Position numbers and translations under genes: made by a program. A stretch of 64,000 nucleotides of DNA, from assembly GCA_038521865.1 (NCBI GenBank), contig JBCBKO010000002.1, positions 124,001 to 188,000 of the forward strand. The letters are read 5' to 3'. Of the stretch, positions 8,726 through 17,310 are shown piece after piece (position 1 is the stretch's first letter; each line of letters begins with the position of its first letter). This stretch comes from CALBPI01 sp038521865 (lineage in GTDB: Bacteria > Pseudomonadota > Gammaproteobacteria > Steroidobacterales > Woeseiaceae). Below the pieces are notes generated by a model, which saw nothing but the letters and a program-made list of their open reading frames with translations, made no database searches and was not told the origin of the DNA.

Positions 8726-10051
8726 TCAGTCTGGACGCCCGAAGCGCGAGAGGAAAAACCCGTCAGCGTTCTGCGTTCCCGGCAGTATTTGCACGCCCCC
8801 CGGTTTCGCTTCAATTACACCTTTAATGTTGTCTAGGCGCAACTCATCGAACCGGGCCTCTGGCGCAATATCGCGACAAAACCTGCCGGTAACCTCGGAA
8901 TTCTCTTGCTTGAGAATCGAGCATGTTGCATAGACCAGACACCCGCCTGGGCTCAGCAGTGGCCACAATGCCTCGAGAAGCGCCACTTGGCGCTCGGCCA
9001 GAGCCGCAATGTCTTCGTTGCGTCTCAGCGACTTGATATCGGGATGCCGCCGGATAACACCCGTAGCGGAGCAAGGCGCATCGATGAGGATGCGGTCGAA
9101 GGTAGCGCCATCCCACCATGTGTCCGGCTGGGCGGCATCAGCCGCAAGCGTTGTTGCCGAGAGCCCGAGACGGTCCAGCGTCTCATCGACCATCACAAGA
9201 CGCTCAGCGTCGATATCCAGAGCCAGCAGGTCGAGCTGGTTCCTTGCCGCTTCCAGCAAGTGCGCGCTTTTGCCGCCCGGGGCCGCGCACGCATCGAGCA
9301 CCCGCATTCCGGGCTTTGCAGCAACGACACCAGCCACCCACTGCGGGGCGAGATCCTGCACAGAAACCCAGCCGTCATCAAAACGAGGCAGTGCCGATAC
9401 AGGTACCGGGCCACTCAGACAAATCGCGGCTTGGCCAAATGTCGAATCGACGGCAATACCGCTCGCAGCAAGCAATTCGCAATAGGCACTTAGCGTCGTT
9501 TTCATCGAATTGATGCGCAGCCACATTGGCGCTCGGGCATTGTTCGACGCCATGATCTCAAGCGCCTGATCGGGCCAATCGGTACTGAGTTGCTCCTCAA
9601 GCCATCGAGGGTGCGACAGCCGAACACTGTCAGGTTGACGCTCCAACTGCGCGAGCAGCGCATCGCGCTCTCGATCAAATCGGCGCAGTACCGCATTGGC
9701 CAGCCCTTTGAGACGAGGACGCTTGATGCCCGGCAGCGCGTTGACCGTCTGAGAAACCGCGGCGTGCGCCGGGGTGCTCATTTGCCAGCGCTCGAACAAG
9801 CCGCCGAGCAACAGAGCGTGCACCTCGCCCTCGCGCTTGGCGAGCGGCTTGTTCAAGAGCTGGCGTAGCAGAAACTCGAGCGCGAGACGGTGCCGTTGCA
9901 CGCCGTAAGCGATGTTCGAGACGAGGCCATACTCTGAACCTGCGATGTCGCGCACGGCGGCAAGCGCCTGATCAAGCGAACGACCCCGCTGCAACACGTC
10001 GGCGGTGGCACGCGCCGATAGCGCTCGCGCGCTTGGGGTCCTCCCAGCCAT
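8726..10051 (-). CDS. rsmB: 16S rRNA (cytosine-967-C5) methyltransferase
   Basis: RsmB (Sun/Fmu) methylates C967 of 16S rRNA using S-adenosylmethionine. The protein has 441 residues, close to the family norm of about 430. It has an N-terminal NusB-like RNA-binding domain and a C-terminal RsmF-type methyltransferase domain with DACAAPGGKSAHLLE (SAM binding), DAPCSATGVIRRHPDI and the catalytic-cysteine motif VYATCSILKQEN. The ATG at 10051 overlaps the fmt stop by one base (TGATG). The order def-fmt-rsmB is conserved across gammaproteobacteria. Confidence 0.95.
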   Translation of the reverse strand: MAGRTPSARALSARATADVLQRGRSLDQALAAVRDIAGSEYGLVSNIAYGVQRHRLALEFLLRQLLNKPLAKREGEVHALLLGGLFERWQMSTPAHAAVSQTVNALPGIKRPRLKGLANAVLRRFDRERDALLAQLERQPDSVRLSHPRWLEEQLSTDWPDQALEIMASNNARAPMWLRINSMKTTLSAYCELLAASGIAVDSTFGQAAICLSGPVPVSALPRFDDGWVSVQDLAPQWVAGVVAAKPGMRVLDACAAPGGKSAHLLEAARNQLDLLALDIDAERLVMVDETLDRLGLSATTLAADAAQPDTWWDGATFDRILIDAPCSATGVIRRHPDIKSLRRNEDIAALAERQVALLEALWPLLSPGGCLVYATCSILKQENSEVTGRFCRDIAPEARFDELRLDNIKGVIEAKPGGVQILPGTQNADGFFLSRFGRPD

Positions 10052-11019
10052 CAAGTGCCGTTCTTAAACCGCTTGCCGTCCAGCGAGAGGGCATTGGCGA
10101 AAGCCTCGGCGCTGACACGCCCTCGCCCCGGTCTTTGCAACTGCGTCAATCGCACGGCTCCGGGCCCGCACGCGACGTCGATGCCTTCGGCGCTAACGCT
10201 CAACACCGAGCCCGGAGGCATGCCACGGTTGTCGTCTACGCTTAGCAACTCGGACCGCCACAGCTTGACGGGCTGATCGTCCAGGCGAACTACGCATCCC
10301 GGGTACGGGTTGAACGCGCGGATACGCCGATCGATCCACTGCGCGTCCTGGCTCCAGTCGATGAAACCATCTTCCCGAACCAACTTGCGCGCATAGGTCG
10401 CCTGAGCGTCGTCCTGCGCTGCGACCGGCAAGTTTCCCTGTAGGAGGTCCGGTAACGCGTGCACCAAAAGATTGCCACCGAGCTGCGCAAGTCTGTCATG
10501 CAAGTCCGCAGCAGTTTCATCGTCTCGAATAGGTGTTTGCTGCTCAGCCAGTACCGGCCCGGTGTCCAGACCCGCCTCCATCTGCATGAGGCACACACCA
10601 CTGGCTGCATCTCCCTCGGCGATGGCCCATACGATCGGTGCCGCACCGCGCCAGCGCGGTAACAAGCTCGCATGGATGTTCACGCAGCCAAGACGCGGCG
10701 CATCGAGTACCGCCTGCGGCAGCAACAGTCCATAGGCCGCAACGATCAATATATCGAGGCGGTGTAGTTCGAGGGACTCGACGGTCTCGGAGGATTTGAG
10801 TGATTTCGGCTGCTCTACCGGCAGACCCTCGTCTAAAGCGAGAGACTTAACGGCGCTCGCGCGTAGCTTGCGACCCCGACCGGCCGGACGATCCGGCTGT
10901 GTGAGCACCAACTCTGGTTTTACGCCCGCCGCCAGCAGGTGGCGCAGTGCGACCGCAGCAAACTCCGGCGTGCCTGCGAATCCCAGCCGTGCGTTTGCGA
11001 CGGCGTCACTGTCCAGCAA
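10051..11019 (-). CDS. fmt: Methionyl-tRNA formyltransferase
   Basis: Fmt formylates initiator Met-tRNA using 10-formyl-tetrahydrofolate. The N-terminal domain shows LGFAGTPEFAAVALRHLL, the conserved VNIHASLLPRWRGAAPI (catalytic Asn and His) and the downstream Asp region of LDTGPVL. A C-terminal OB-fold domain follows. It has 322 residues (family about 315). No ATG or GTG exists near the conserved N-terminus, so the TTG at 11019 is taken as the start. This gives a 14-nt overlap with def, which would couple formylation and deformylation genes translationally. Confidence 0.95.
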   Translation of the reverse strand: MLDSDAVANARLGFAGTPEFAAVALRHLLAAGVKPELVLTQPDRPAGRGRKLRASAVKSLALDEGLPVEQPKSLKSSETVESLELHRLDILIVAAYGLLLPQAVLDAPRLGCVNIHASLLPRWRGAAPIVWAIAEGDAASGVCLMQMEAGLDTGPVLAEQQTPIRDDETAADLHDRLAQLGGNLLVHALPDLLQGNLPVAAQDDAQATYARKLVREDGFIDWSQDAQWIDRRIRAFNPYPGCVVRLDDQPVKLWRSELLSVDDNRGMPPGSVLSVSAEGIDVACGPGAVRLTQLQRPGRGRVSAEAFANALSLDGKRFKNGT

Positions 11020-11536
11020 CGCTACTCGCCGTGGCTGTGCGATGACGACGGTCCTTTTCCAATCGCTTACGGATTCGCTGCCGTTTCATCTGCGAGAGAT
11101 AATCGACGAACAGTTTCCCATCGAGGTGATCAATTTCGTGCTGAATACACACAGCGAGCAACCCATCAGCTTCTAGCGTCTGGGGGTTGCCGTCGCGATC
11201 GAGGTATTCGACCTGGATGCGTTCAGCCCGCTCAACGCTCTCATAGTAGCCGGGGACCGAGAGGCACCCCTCTTCCATGACCTCAACGCCGTCCTTCTTT
11301 GTAATGACCGGATTGATGAACGCATGAGGCTCCGTATGATCCTCAGACACGTCAGCTACCAGCAGACGCTTGTGCACATCGACCTGCGTCGCGGCGAGGC
11401 CGATCCCCGGCGCGTGATACATAGTCTCGAACATGTTGTCGATCAGCGTGCGCAAGGCATCATCGACCACTTCGACGGGCGTTGCCTTTGTGCGCAACCG
11501 CGGATCGGGGTATTCAAGTATGTTCAACAGGGCCAT
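11006..11536 (-). CDS. def: Peptide deformylase
   Basis: This metalloenzyme removes the N-formyl group from new polypeptides. The three signature motifs are present: GIGLAATQVD, EEGCLSVPG (metal-binding Cys) and CIQHEIDHLDGKLF (HEXXH metal ligands). The ATG at 11536 is supported by GGAG 9 nt upstream and by homology from MALLNILEYPDPRL. This gives 176 residues, near the usual 169. A longer in-frame version starting at 11647 would consist of non-conserved sequence. It is the first gene of a minus-strand operon running to the ACT-domain gene. Confidence 0.97.
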   Translation of the reverse strand: MALLNILEYPDPRLRTKATPVEVVDDALRTLIDNMFETMYHAPGIGLAATQVDVHKRLLVADVSEDHTEPHAFINPVITKKDGVEVMEEGCLSVPGYYESVERAERIQVEYLDRDGNPQTLEADGLLAVCIQHEIDHLDGKLFVDYLSQMKRQRIRKRLEKDRRHRTATASSVAGQ

Positions 11537-11807
11537 TGCGCCACTCCTCAACGTGCAAACGGCGGTTTTTACCAACGACGCCGGATGTTCCAGCGGCAAC
11601 TTGCGAACCGGGTTACAAATGCTCGCTAAATTTTTGACTTCACTCAATTAGATATTGACAATGCATCAATAATTTAGGGGTCAAAAAGCGTCCCACACGC
11701 ATTTATGTGACGTGTTTGGCAGTTAGTGCCGGGGACCACCGTCATAGTATATGACATATATGGGGCGTCACTCGTCCGACACAACCGGTCAGGAGTTTGC
11801 AGACACA
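11537..11807. promoter_or_regulatory. Divergent promoter region between def and the LysM lipoprotein gene
   Basis: A 271-bp, unusually AT-rich non-coding stretch separates the divergent def and lysM operons and must hold both promoters. TTGACA lies at 11655-11660 inside an imperfect inverted repeat (TTGACAATGCATCAA). A run of alternating A/T (CATAGTATATGACATATATG) covers 11743-11762, which could contain a -10 for the rightward operon. I could not pair clean -35 and -10 boxes at 16-18 bp, so no exact promoter is called. Confidence 0.5.
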
Positions 11808-13004
11808 ATGTCTCGGTCAGTCAACACGCGCGCGGGACGCGCAGCCATCCTTGCTTCAACCCTCTCGCTAGTAGCTGGTTGCAGCCTGAATCCTTTTGGT
11901 GGCGATAAGGATGAAGAATATGCGCCGGTCAGCCGCGACGGTCAGGCCGCCACGCAGCCGGTATCGATTGGCGGCACCGCGCAGCGCAGACCCGTGGACA
12001 ATGCGCCACGCATCACGCCCATGGAGCCCGCACCGATCGCTGAAGATGCGCCTGGGCGCTATGTGGTGCAACGCGGCGACACCCTCTGGGATATCTCGCA
12101 GACCTTTCTGCGTGACCCTTGGTACTGGCCCGAGATCTGGCAGGTAAACCCGCAGATCGAGAATCCGCACCTGATTTTCCCGGGCGACACATTGTCGCTG
12201 ATCTATGTTGATGGACAACCTCGAATTTTGCTGGAGCGCGGCGCAGGTCGTGATGCGCGCCTGTCGCCAGGGGTTAGAGTGATTCCTCTGGAAGAGGCGA
12301 TCACGACAATCCCGTACGAGGCGATCGCCGCCTTCCTGACGCGTGCCGCGGTGCTGGAGCGTGAGGAGTTGGACAGCCTGCCTTACGTCCTGAAGTCGCG
12401 CGGTGACCACCTGATCTCGAGCGCGGGCGTTGACTTGTATGCACGCGGCGACATCGACGTCGTCGGCTCTCGCTACAGTGTCGTCCACATTAACGGCCCG
12501 CTTCGCGACCCTGATGACAACGCAATCGTGGGCTACGACGCGCTGTATGTCGGCGATGGCACCGTACGCCGAGGTGGCGATCCTGCCACGCTGTTCGTGA
12601 ACGAGTCACAGCGCGAGATTCTCACAGGCGATCGCCTGCTCAGCCAGGACGTCGTGATTCCGCTGAATTTCTTTCCCAAACCGCCCTCACAGTTGGTTGA
12701 CGGCCAAATCATATCCGTCATCGACGGTGTGTCCCGCATCGGCCAGTACCAGGTGGTGGTGCTGAACCGCGGTGAATCCCACGGACTCGAGTCGGGCGAC
12801 GTACTGACGGTGCTGCAAAAAGGCGACGAAGTGTACGATCGCATCGGCAATCCTGGTGTTTTCGGCGCGGAAGTCGTGAAGCTGCCAGACGAAGAAGCGG
12901 GTACTGTCATGATCTTTAAGACCTATGACAGAATCAGCTACGGCTTGATCATGGACGCACAGACCGACATCCGCGTCCTGGACCTGGTACGCAGCCCTCA
13001 GTAA
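11808..13004 (+). CDS. LysM peptidoglycan-binding lipoprotein
   Basis: A 398-residue lipoprotein: the signal ends in a lipobox LVAGC with Cys at residue 25. A LysM domain spans about residues 85-130 (RYVVQRGDTLWDISQTF, then WQVNPQIENPHLIFPGDTL), which binds glycan chains of peptidoglycan. The rest is the conserved C-terminal extension of the gammaproteobacterial proteins encoded next to dprA and divergent from def. ATG at 11808 is preferred because it gives a proper signal peptide; an AGGAG lies about 12 nt upstream. An in-frame ATG at 11751 lies within the AT-rich promoter region. A role in envelope integrity is inferred. Confidence 0.88.
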   Translation: MSRSVNTRAGRAAILASTLSLVAGCSLNPFGGDKDEEYAPVSRDGQAATQPVSIGGTAQRRPVDNAPRITPMEPAPIAEDAPGRYVVQRGDTLWDISQTFLRDPWYWPEIWQVNPQIENPHLIFPGDTLSLIYVDGQPRILLERGAGRDARLSPGVRVIPLEEAITTIPYEAIAAFLTRAAVLEREELDSLPYVLKSRGDHLISSAGVDLYARGDIDVVGSRYSVVHINGPLRDPDDNAIVGYDALYVGDGTVRRGGDPATLFVNESQREILTGDRLLSQDVVIPLNFFPKPPSQLVDGQIISVIDGVSRIGQYQVVVLNRGESHGLESGDVLTVLQKGDEVYDRIGNPGVFGAEVVKLPDEEAGTVMIFKTYDRISYGLIMDAQTDIRVLDLVRSPQ

Positions 13005-13068
13005 CGCTTTAGACCCCACCGCCGCGCGTGCTGCATCGGGTCAGCGCGCAACATGACACATTGGCGGT

Positions 13069-14184
13069 ATGGATTCGGAAACTCTGCGAGCCTGGCTCGC
13101 GCTGCAAATCGCGCCTTTCATTGGCCCGGCAACGCTTCGCAAACTCATCTCACGATTCGGAGGTGCTCGCGCGGCCGTCGAAGCGTCTGCTGCCGCCCTA
13201 GAAGCCGCGGGCCTTGCGCACGCCAGCGTAGAGGCGATCAATCATCCTGACATCAACGAGATCGCGCGGTTAGAGCGCTGGCTCGAGGCAGATTCGCACC
13301 ACCTTCTGACACCAGAGCATCCCAACTGGCCAAACCGTCTCGACGCGATCGATGCAGCACCCACAGTGCTATTTGCCACAGGCGATACCGATCTATTGAC
13401 CATGCCGTCACTGGCGATCGTCGGTAGTCGCAACCCAACGGCAGACGGCAAAGACAACGCTCGCGCATTTGCACGCTATCTGGCCAGCAACGGGATGTGC
13501 ATAGTGAGCGGGCTCGCCAGCGGCATCGACGCCGCGGCGCACGAAGGTGCATTAGACGCCGACGGCGCCACGATCGGGGTTTTGGGCACAGGTCCTGATA
13601 TTGCGTATCCACGACTCAACGCACCGCTGCAGGAACGAGTTTGCGACCACGGCATCGTGATTAGCGAGTACAGGCCCGGCACTGCCGCTCAGTCCGGGCA
13701 CTTCCCAGCACGTAATCGCATCATCAGTGGTCTGTCTCTCGGGACCCTGGTCGTCGAGGCGACACCTCGTTCGGGGTCGTTGATCACCGCTCGCCTCGCC
13801 GGCGAACAGGGCAGATCCGTATTCGCTATCCCAGGCTCAATCCACAATCCCATGGCTCGCGGATGCCACCAGCTCATTCGCCAGGGGGCGTTATTGGTGG
13901 AGCAAGCCAGCGATATCTTCCTGGAACTCGGGCAAGAGCTCGGCGAGCGTCCGGCGCCTGAACGGGAGTTGGAGACTGAGTCAGTTGCACCAGATCCAGA
14001 CTACTTGCGGGTGCTGGACGCCATGGATTGGGCGCCTGTTTCGCTTGACTCACTTGTGACAAGAACTGGATTGACCGCAGCAGAGCTTTCCTCCATGCTC
14101 CTGATTATGGAGCTTGAGGGCACCATCGAACAGGTCCCGGGGATCGGGTTCCTGAGACGCGGACGGGGAAGGAAGACGCCATGA
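13069..14184 (+). CDS. dprA: DNA-processing protein DprA
   Basis: DprA (Smf) protects incoming single-stranded DNA and loads RecA during natural transformation. The 371-residue protein has an N-terminal helical region (QIAPFIGPATLRKLI), the Rossmann-type DprA domain (LAIVGSRNPTADGKDNARAFA, VSGLASGIDAAAHEGAL, FPARNRIISGLS, EATPRSGSLITARLA) and a C-terminal winged-helix segment (DWAPVSLDSLVTRTGLTAAE). It shares the lysM-dprA-smg-topA order seen in many gammaproteobacteria and overlaps smg by 4 nt (ATGA). Most non-competent bacteria also carry dprA, so natural competence cannot be concluded. Confidence 0.95.
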   Translation: MDSETLRAWLALQIAPFIGPATLRKLISRFGGARAAVEASAAALEAAGLAHASVEAINHPDINEIARLERWLEADSHHLLTPEHPNWPNRLDAIDAAPTVLFATGDTDLLTMPSLAIVGSRNPTADGKDNARAFARYLASNGMCIVSGLASGIDAAAHEGALDADGATIGVLGTGPDIAYPRLNAPLQERVCDHGIVISEYRPGTAAQSGHFPARNRIISGLSLGTLVVEATPRSGSLITARLAGEQGRSVFAIPGSIHNPMARGCHQLIRQGALLVEQASDIFLELGQELGERPAPERELETESVAPDPDYLRVLDAMDWAPVSLDSLVTRTGLTAAELSSMLLIMELEGTIEQVPGIGFLRRGRGRKTP

Positions 14185-14657
14185 AAGAAAACGTTCTTGA
14201 CGTATTGATGTACCTGTTCGAAACCTACGTCGACACCGACACCCCGGCTGCCAGCGGCGCTAGCGAATTGCGCGATGAATTGTCGCGCGCCGGATTCCAC
14301 GATACCGAGATCGAACACGCCCTGACCTGGCTCGACGGTCTCTCGGTGAACGAAGACCTTTTGTCCCCGAACACGCAAACCTCAGCTGGGATCCGGGTAT
14401 TCAGCGAGGATGAACGCACCAGAATCGATGTGTCCGGACGTGGTTACTTGCTCTACCTTGAGCAAATCGGCATTCTCCAGCCCGAACAGCGCGAGCTTGC
14501 CATCGACCGATTGCTGGCGTTGGAAGCACCGGAAATCGACCTCGAGCAGATCAAGTGGGTGGTCATGATGGTGCTCTTTAGTCAGCCCGGACAGGAACAG
14601 GCCTTTTCCAGAATGGAAGACCTGGTGTTCGAAGAATGCGAGGGCAACATCCACTGA
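14181..14657 (+). CDS. smg: Smg family protein (DUF494)
   Basis: A 158-residue protein of the Smg/DUF494 family (E. coli Smg is 157 residues), of unknown biochemical role. Recognisable features are the opening MKENVLDVLMYLFETYVD, the conserved GIRVFSEDERTRI and the segment QIKWVVMMVLFSQPG near the C-terminus. Its start overlaps the dprA stop by 4 nt, so the two are co-translated. A strong terminator-like hairpin follows 30 nt after its stop, which probably ends the lysM-dprA-smg unit. Confidence 0.93.
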   Translation: MKENVLDVLMYLFETYVDTDTPAASGASELRDELSRAGFHDTEIEHALTWLDGLSVNEDLLSPNTQTSAGIRVFSEDERTRIDVSGRGYLLYLEQIGILQPEQRELAIDRLLALEAPEIDLEQIKWVVMMVLFSQPGQEQAFSRMEDLVFEECEGNIH

Positions 14658-14687
14658 TCGGCAGAGGCCGACAGTGTGATGCCAGAT

Positions 14688-14712
14688 GCCGCGCTCGACG
14701 CGGCTGTTTTTT
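14688..14712 (+). terminator. Rho-independent terminator after smg
   Basis: GCCGCG (14688-14693) pairs with CGCGGC (14699-14704) across a 5-nt loop, followed after two bases by six T residues (14707-14712). It is preceded by another small hairpin, TCGGC/GCCGA at 14658-14671, which has no T-tract. It would separate topA transcription from the upstream operon. Confidence 0.85.
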
Positions 14713-14774
14713 GTACGCCCCCACTCGTTTTTTCAGTGCGGTGCACCACGCGACTCAACGTCGCTAGAGAAGTC

Positions 14775-17273
14775 ATGAGCAAGAACCTGGTCATCGTCGA
14801 ATCGCCGGCGAAAGCGAAAACCATTGAGAAGTATCTCGGCAAGGATTTTTCCGTGCTCGCTTCCTATGGACACGTTCGGGACCTGATTCCAAAAGAAGGC
14901 GCAGTCGACCCCACACAGGGCTACCGGATGCAATATCGGGTTATCGATCGCAACGAGAAGCACGTAAACGCGATCGTGCGAGCCCTGAAAAAATCCGATG
15001 CGCTTTACCTCGCGACTGACCCCGATCGCGAAGGCGAAGCCATCTCATGGCATTTGTACGAGTTGTTGCAGGAGAAAAACGCACTCGGTGACAAGCCGGT
15101 TCACCGTGTCGTTTTCTACGAAATTACGCGCCAAGCTGTGCAGGATGCCATTGCGAATCCACGCGGCCTCTCCAACGAACTGGTTAATGCCCAACAGGCA
15201 AGACGTGCGCTCGATTATCTGGTCGGCTTCAACCTGTCACCTTTGCTGTGGCGGAAAGTACAGCCGGGCCTGTCCGCGGGACGCGTGCAGTCACCCGCCC
15301 TCCGGATGATAGTGGAACGCGAGCAGGAGATCGAAGCGTTCAAGCCGCGTGAGTACTGGTCAGTCGAAGCTGATGTCGAGAAGTCTGAACAACCGTTCCT
15401 GGCGCGACTGACAACCTATAAAGGTGACAAGGTCGAGCAGTTCAGCTTTGAGAACGAAACGGCGGCGATGGGGGTCCACGCGGCGCTGACAACAGCCGCT
15501 GATGGTCAGTTCCATGTGCAAGCGATTACGCGCAAGCAACGCCGGCGTAATCCAACAGCTCCATTCACCACTTCGACTCTGCAACAGGAAGCCTCCCGCA
15601 AGCTTGGCTTCAACACGCAGCGCACAATGCGCACCGCCCAAAAACTCTATGAAGGCATCGATATTCCTGGCGAGGGAACAGTTGGCCTGATCACCTACAT
15701 GCGAACGGACTCACCGTCGATCGCACAGGTGGCGATCGATGAGATCCGCGGTGTCATTGTTGATCGCTACGGCAAGGAAAACCTGCCGGAAGCACAACGC
15801 GAGTATCGAACGAAATCCAAGAACGCGCAGGAAGCGCACGAAGCCATCCGGCCGACATCGGCAAGTCGCGACCCCGAGAGTCTTCGAGCGGCCCTCGACG
15901 AGGACCAATACAAGCTTTACGGGTTGATCTGGCGGCGCAGTGTTGCATCACAAATGGTGCCAGCCGTGTTCGACACGGTGGCCGTTGACCTTGTGCCAGG
16001 TGCCGTCGGCGGTGAAGGCGCGGCCACTGGGACATTCCGTGCGAACGGTTCGATTCTCGTGCATCCGGGCTTTATGGCGGTTTACCAGGAAGGTCGTGAA
16101 GAGCAGGCGGCCGATGAAAACGACCGACGTCTGCCGCCGCTTGAGGAAGGAGACATGGTTTCGCTGAAGGAGCTGCGCGCAGATCAACACTTTACGGAAC
16201 CACCACCACGCTATTCGGAAGCAAGTCTGGTGAAGGCGCTCGAGGAATACGGCATCGGGCGCCCCTCTACCTACGCCAGCATCATCTCGACATTGAAAAA
16301 CCGCGAGTACGTGGAAATGGACGGCCGGCGATTCCTGCCGACGGATATCGGACGCATCGTCAACGGCTTTCTGACCGATCACTTCACCCAATACGTCGAC
16401 TACGAGTTCACGGCACGGATGGAAGACGATCTCGACGCAGTCTCGCGCGGTGACCGCGACTGGGTACCTTTGCTTGACGAATTCTGGCAGCCGTTTCATC
16501 GCCAGGTAGATGACAAGGACAAGAGCGTCACTCGTGAACAGGTCGCTCAGTCGCGCGAGCTCGGTACTGATCCGAAATCGGGCAAACCCGTCTCAGTGCG
16601 GATGGGACGTTTCGGACCGTTCGTCCAGATCGGCACCAAAGACGACGAGGAGAAGCCGAAATTCGCGGGACTTAGACCTGGCCAGAAGATGAATGACATC
16701 GATCTGGAGACCGCGCTCGACTTATTCCAGCTACCACGCAAGCTCGGCGAGACTCCAGAGGGCGAGGCAGTATCGGCGAGCATCGGACGGTTCGGACCGT
16801 ATGTCCGTTACGACAATAAATTCGTGTCGATTAAAGGTGATGATGATCCTTACACCATCACGCTCGAACGAGCGTTGGAGGTTATCAAGGAGAAGAAGAT
16901 CGCCGACGCAAACCGGCTGATCCTCGATTTCCCGGACGAAGGTATTCAGGTGCTGAACGGCCGGTATGGCCCCTACATCACCAACAAGAAAAAGAACGCG
17001 AAGATTCCGAAAGATCGTGAACCAAAATCGCTGACGCTCGAGGAGTGTGTCGAATTGCTTGCTCAGGCGCCTGAGCGAGGACGTCGCGGCAAGAAAACCA
17101 CCAAGAAAACAGCGGCCGACGCGGATGGTGGATCAAAGAAAAAAGCTACCAAGAAGAAGGCTAAGAAAAAGACCGCCAAGAAGAAGACTTCGAAGAAAAA
17201 AGTAGCGAAGAAAAAGACCACTAAGAAAAAGACGGCTAAGAAAAAGACCGCGAGTAAGAAAACATCGACTTGA
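14775..17273 (+). CDS. topA: DNA topoisomerase I
   Basis: This type IA topoisomerase relaxes negative supercoils. The start ATG at 14775 gives the canonical SKNLVIVESPAKAKTIEKYLG. Toprim acidic residues (ATDPDREGEA) and the catalytic Tyr308 in TYMRTDSPS are present. The protein has 832 residues, against about 865 in E. coli. There are no tetracysteine zinc fingers at the C-terminus. Instead it carries three glycine-rich repeats (MGRFGPFVQIG, IGRFGPYVRYD, NGRYGPYITNK) and a roughly 45-residue tail built almost entirely of Lys, Thr and Ala in KKK-T/A units. This tail resembles histone H1 and probably aids DNA binding. Confidence 0.96.
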   Translation: MSKNLVIVESPAKAKTIEKYLGKDFSVLASYGHVRDLIPKEGAVDPTQGYRMQYRVIDRNEKHVNAIVRALKKSDALYLATDPDREGEAISWHLYELLQEKNALGDKPVHRVVFYEITRQAVQDAIANPRGLSNELVNAQQARRALDYLVGFNLSPLLWRKVQPGLSAGRVQSPALRMIVEREQEIEAFKPREYWSVEADVEKSEQPFLARLTTYKGDKVEQFSFENETAAMGVHAALTTAADGQFHVQAITRKQRRRNPTAPFTTSTLQQEASRKLGFNTQRTMRTAQKLYEGIDIPGEGTVGLITYMRTDSPSIAQVAIDEIRGVIVDRYGKENLPEAQREYRTKSKNAQEAHEAIRPTSASRDPESLRAALDEDQYKLYGLIWRRSVASQMVPAVFDTVAVDLVPGAVGGEGAATGTFRANGSILVHPGFMAVYQEGREEQAADENDRRLPPLEEGDMVSLKELRADQHFTEPPPRYSEASLVKALEEYGIGRPSTYASIISTLKNREYVEMDGRRFLPTDIGRIVNGFLTDHFTQYVDYEFTARMEDDLDAVSRGDRDWVPLLDEFWQPFHRQVDDKDKSVTREQVAQSRELGTDPKSGKPVSVRMGRFGPFVQIGTKDDEEKPKFAGLRPGQKMNDIDLETALDLFQLPRKLGETPEGEAVSASIGRFGPYVRYDNKFVSIKGDDDPYTITLERALEVIKEKKIADANRLILDFPDEGIQVLNGRYGPYITNKKKNAKIPKDREPKSLTLEECVELLAQAPERGRRGKKTTKKTAADADGGSKKKATKKKAKKKTAKKKTSKKKVAKKKTTKKKTAKKKTASKKTST

Positions 17274-17310
17274 TACCCGCGTGCGGGATCACCACAACGA
17301 GAGGAGTTGG

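Noticed and set aside
11655..11683. TTGACA as a -35 box for the LysM operon
   Set aside because: No acceptable -10 hexamer lies 15-19 bp downstream; the TTGACA falls within an inverted repeat and is more than 140 bp from the start codon.
17090..17265. Repetitive A/G-rich tract that looks like a tandem DNA repeat
   Set aside because: It encodes the Lys-rich tail of topoisomerase I in frame. The repetition follows from the protein sequence.
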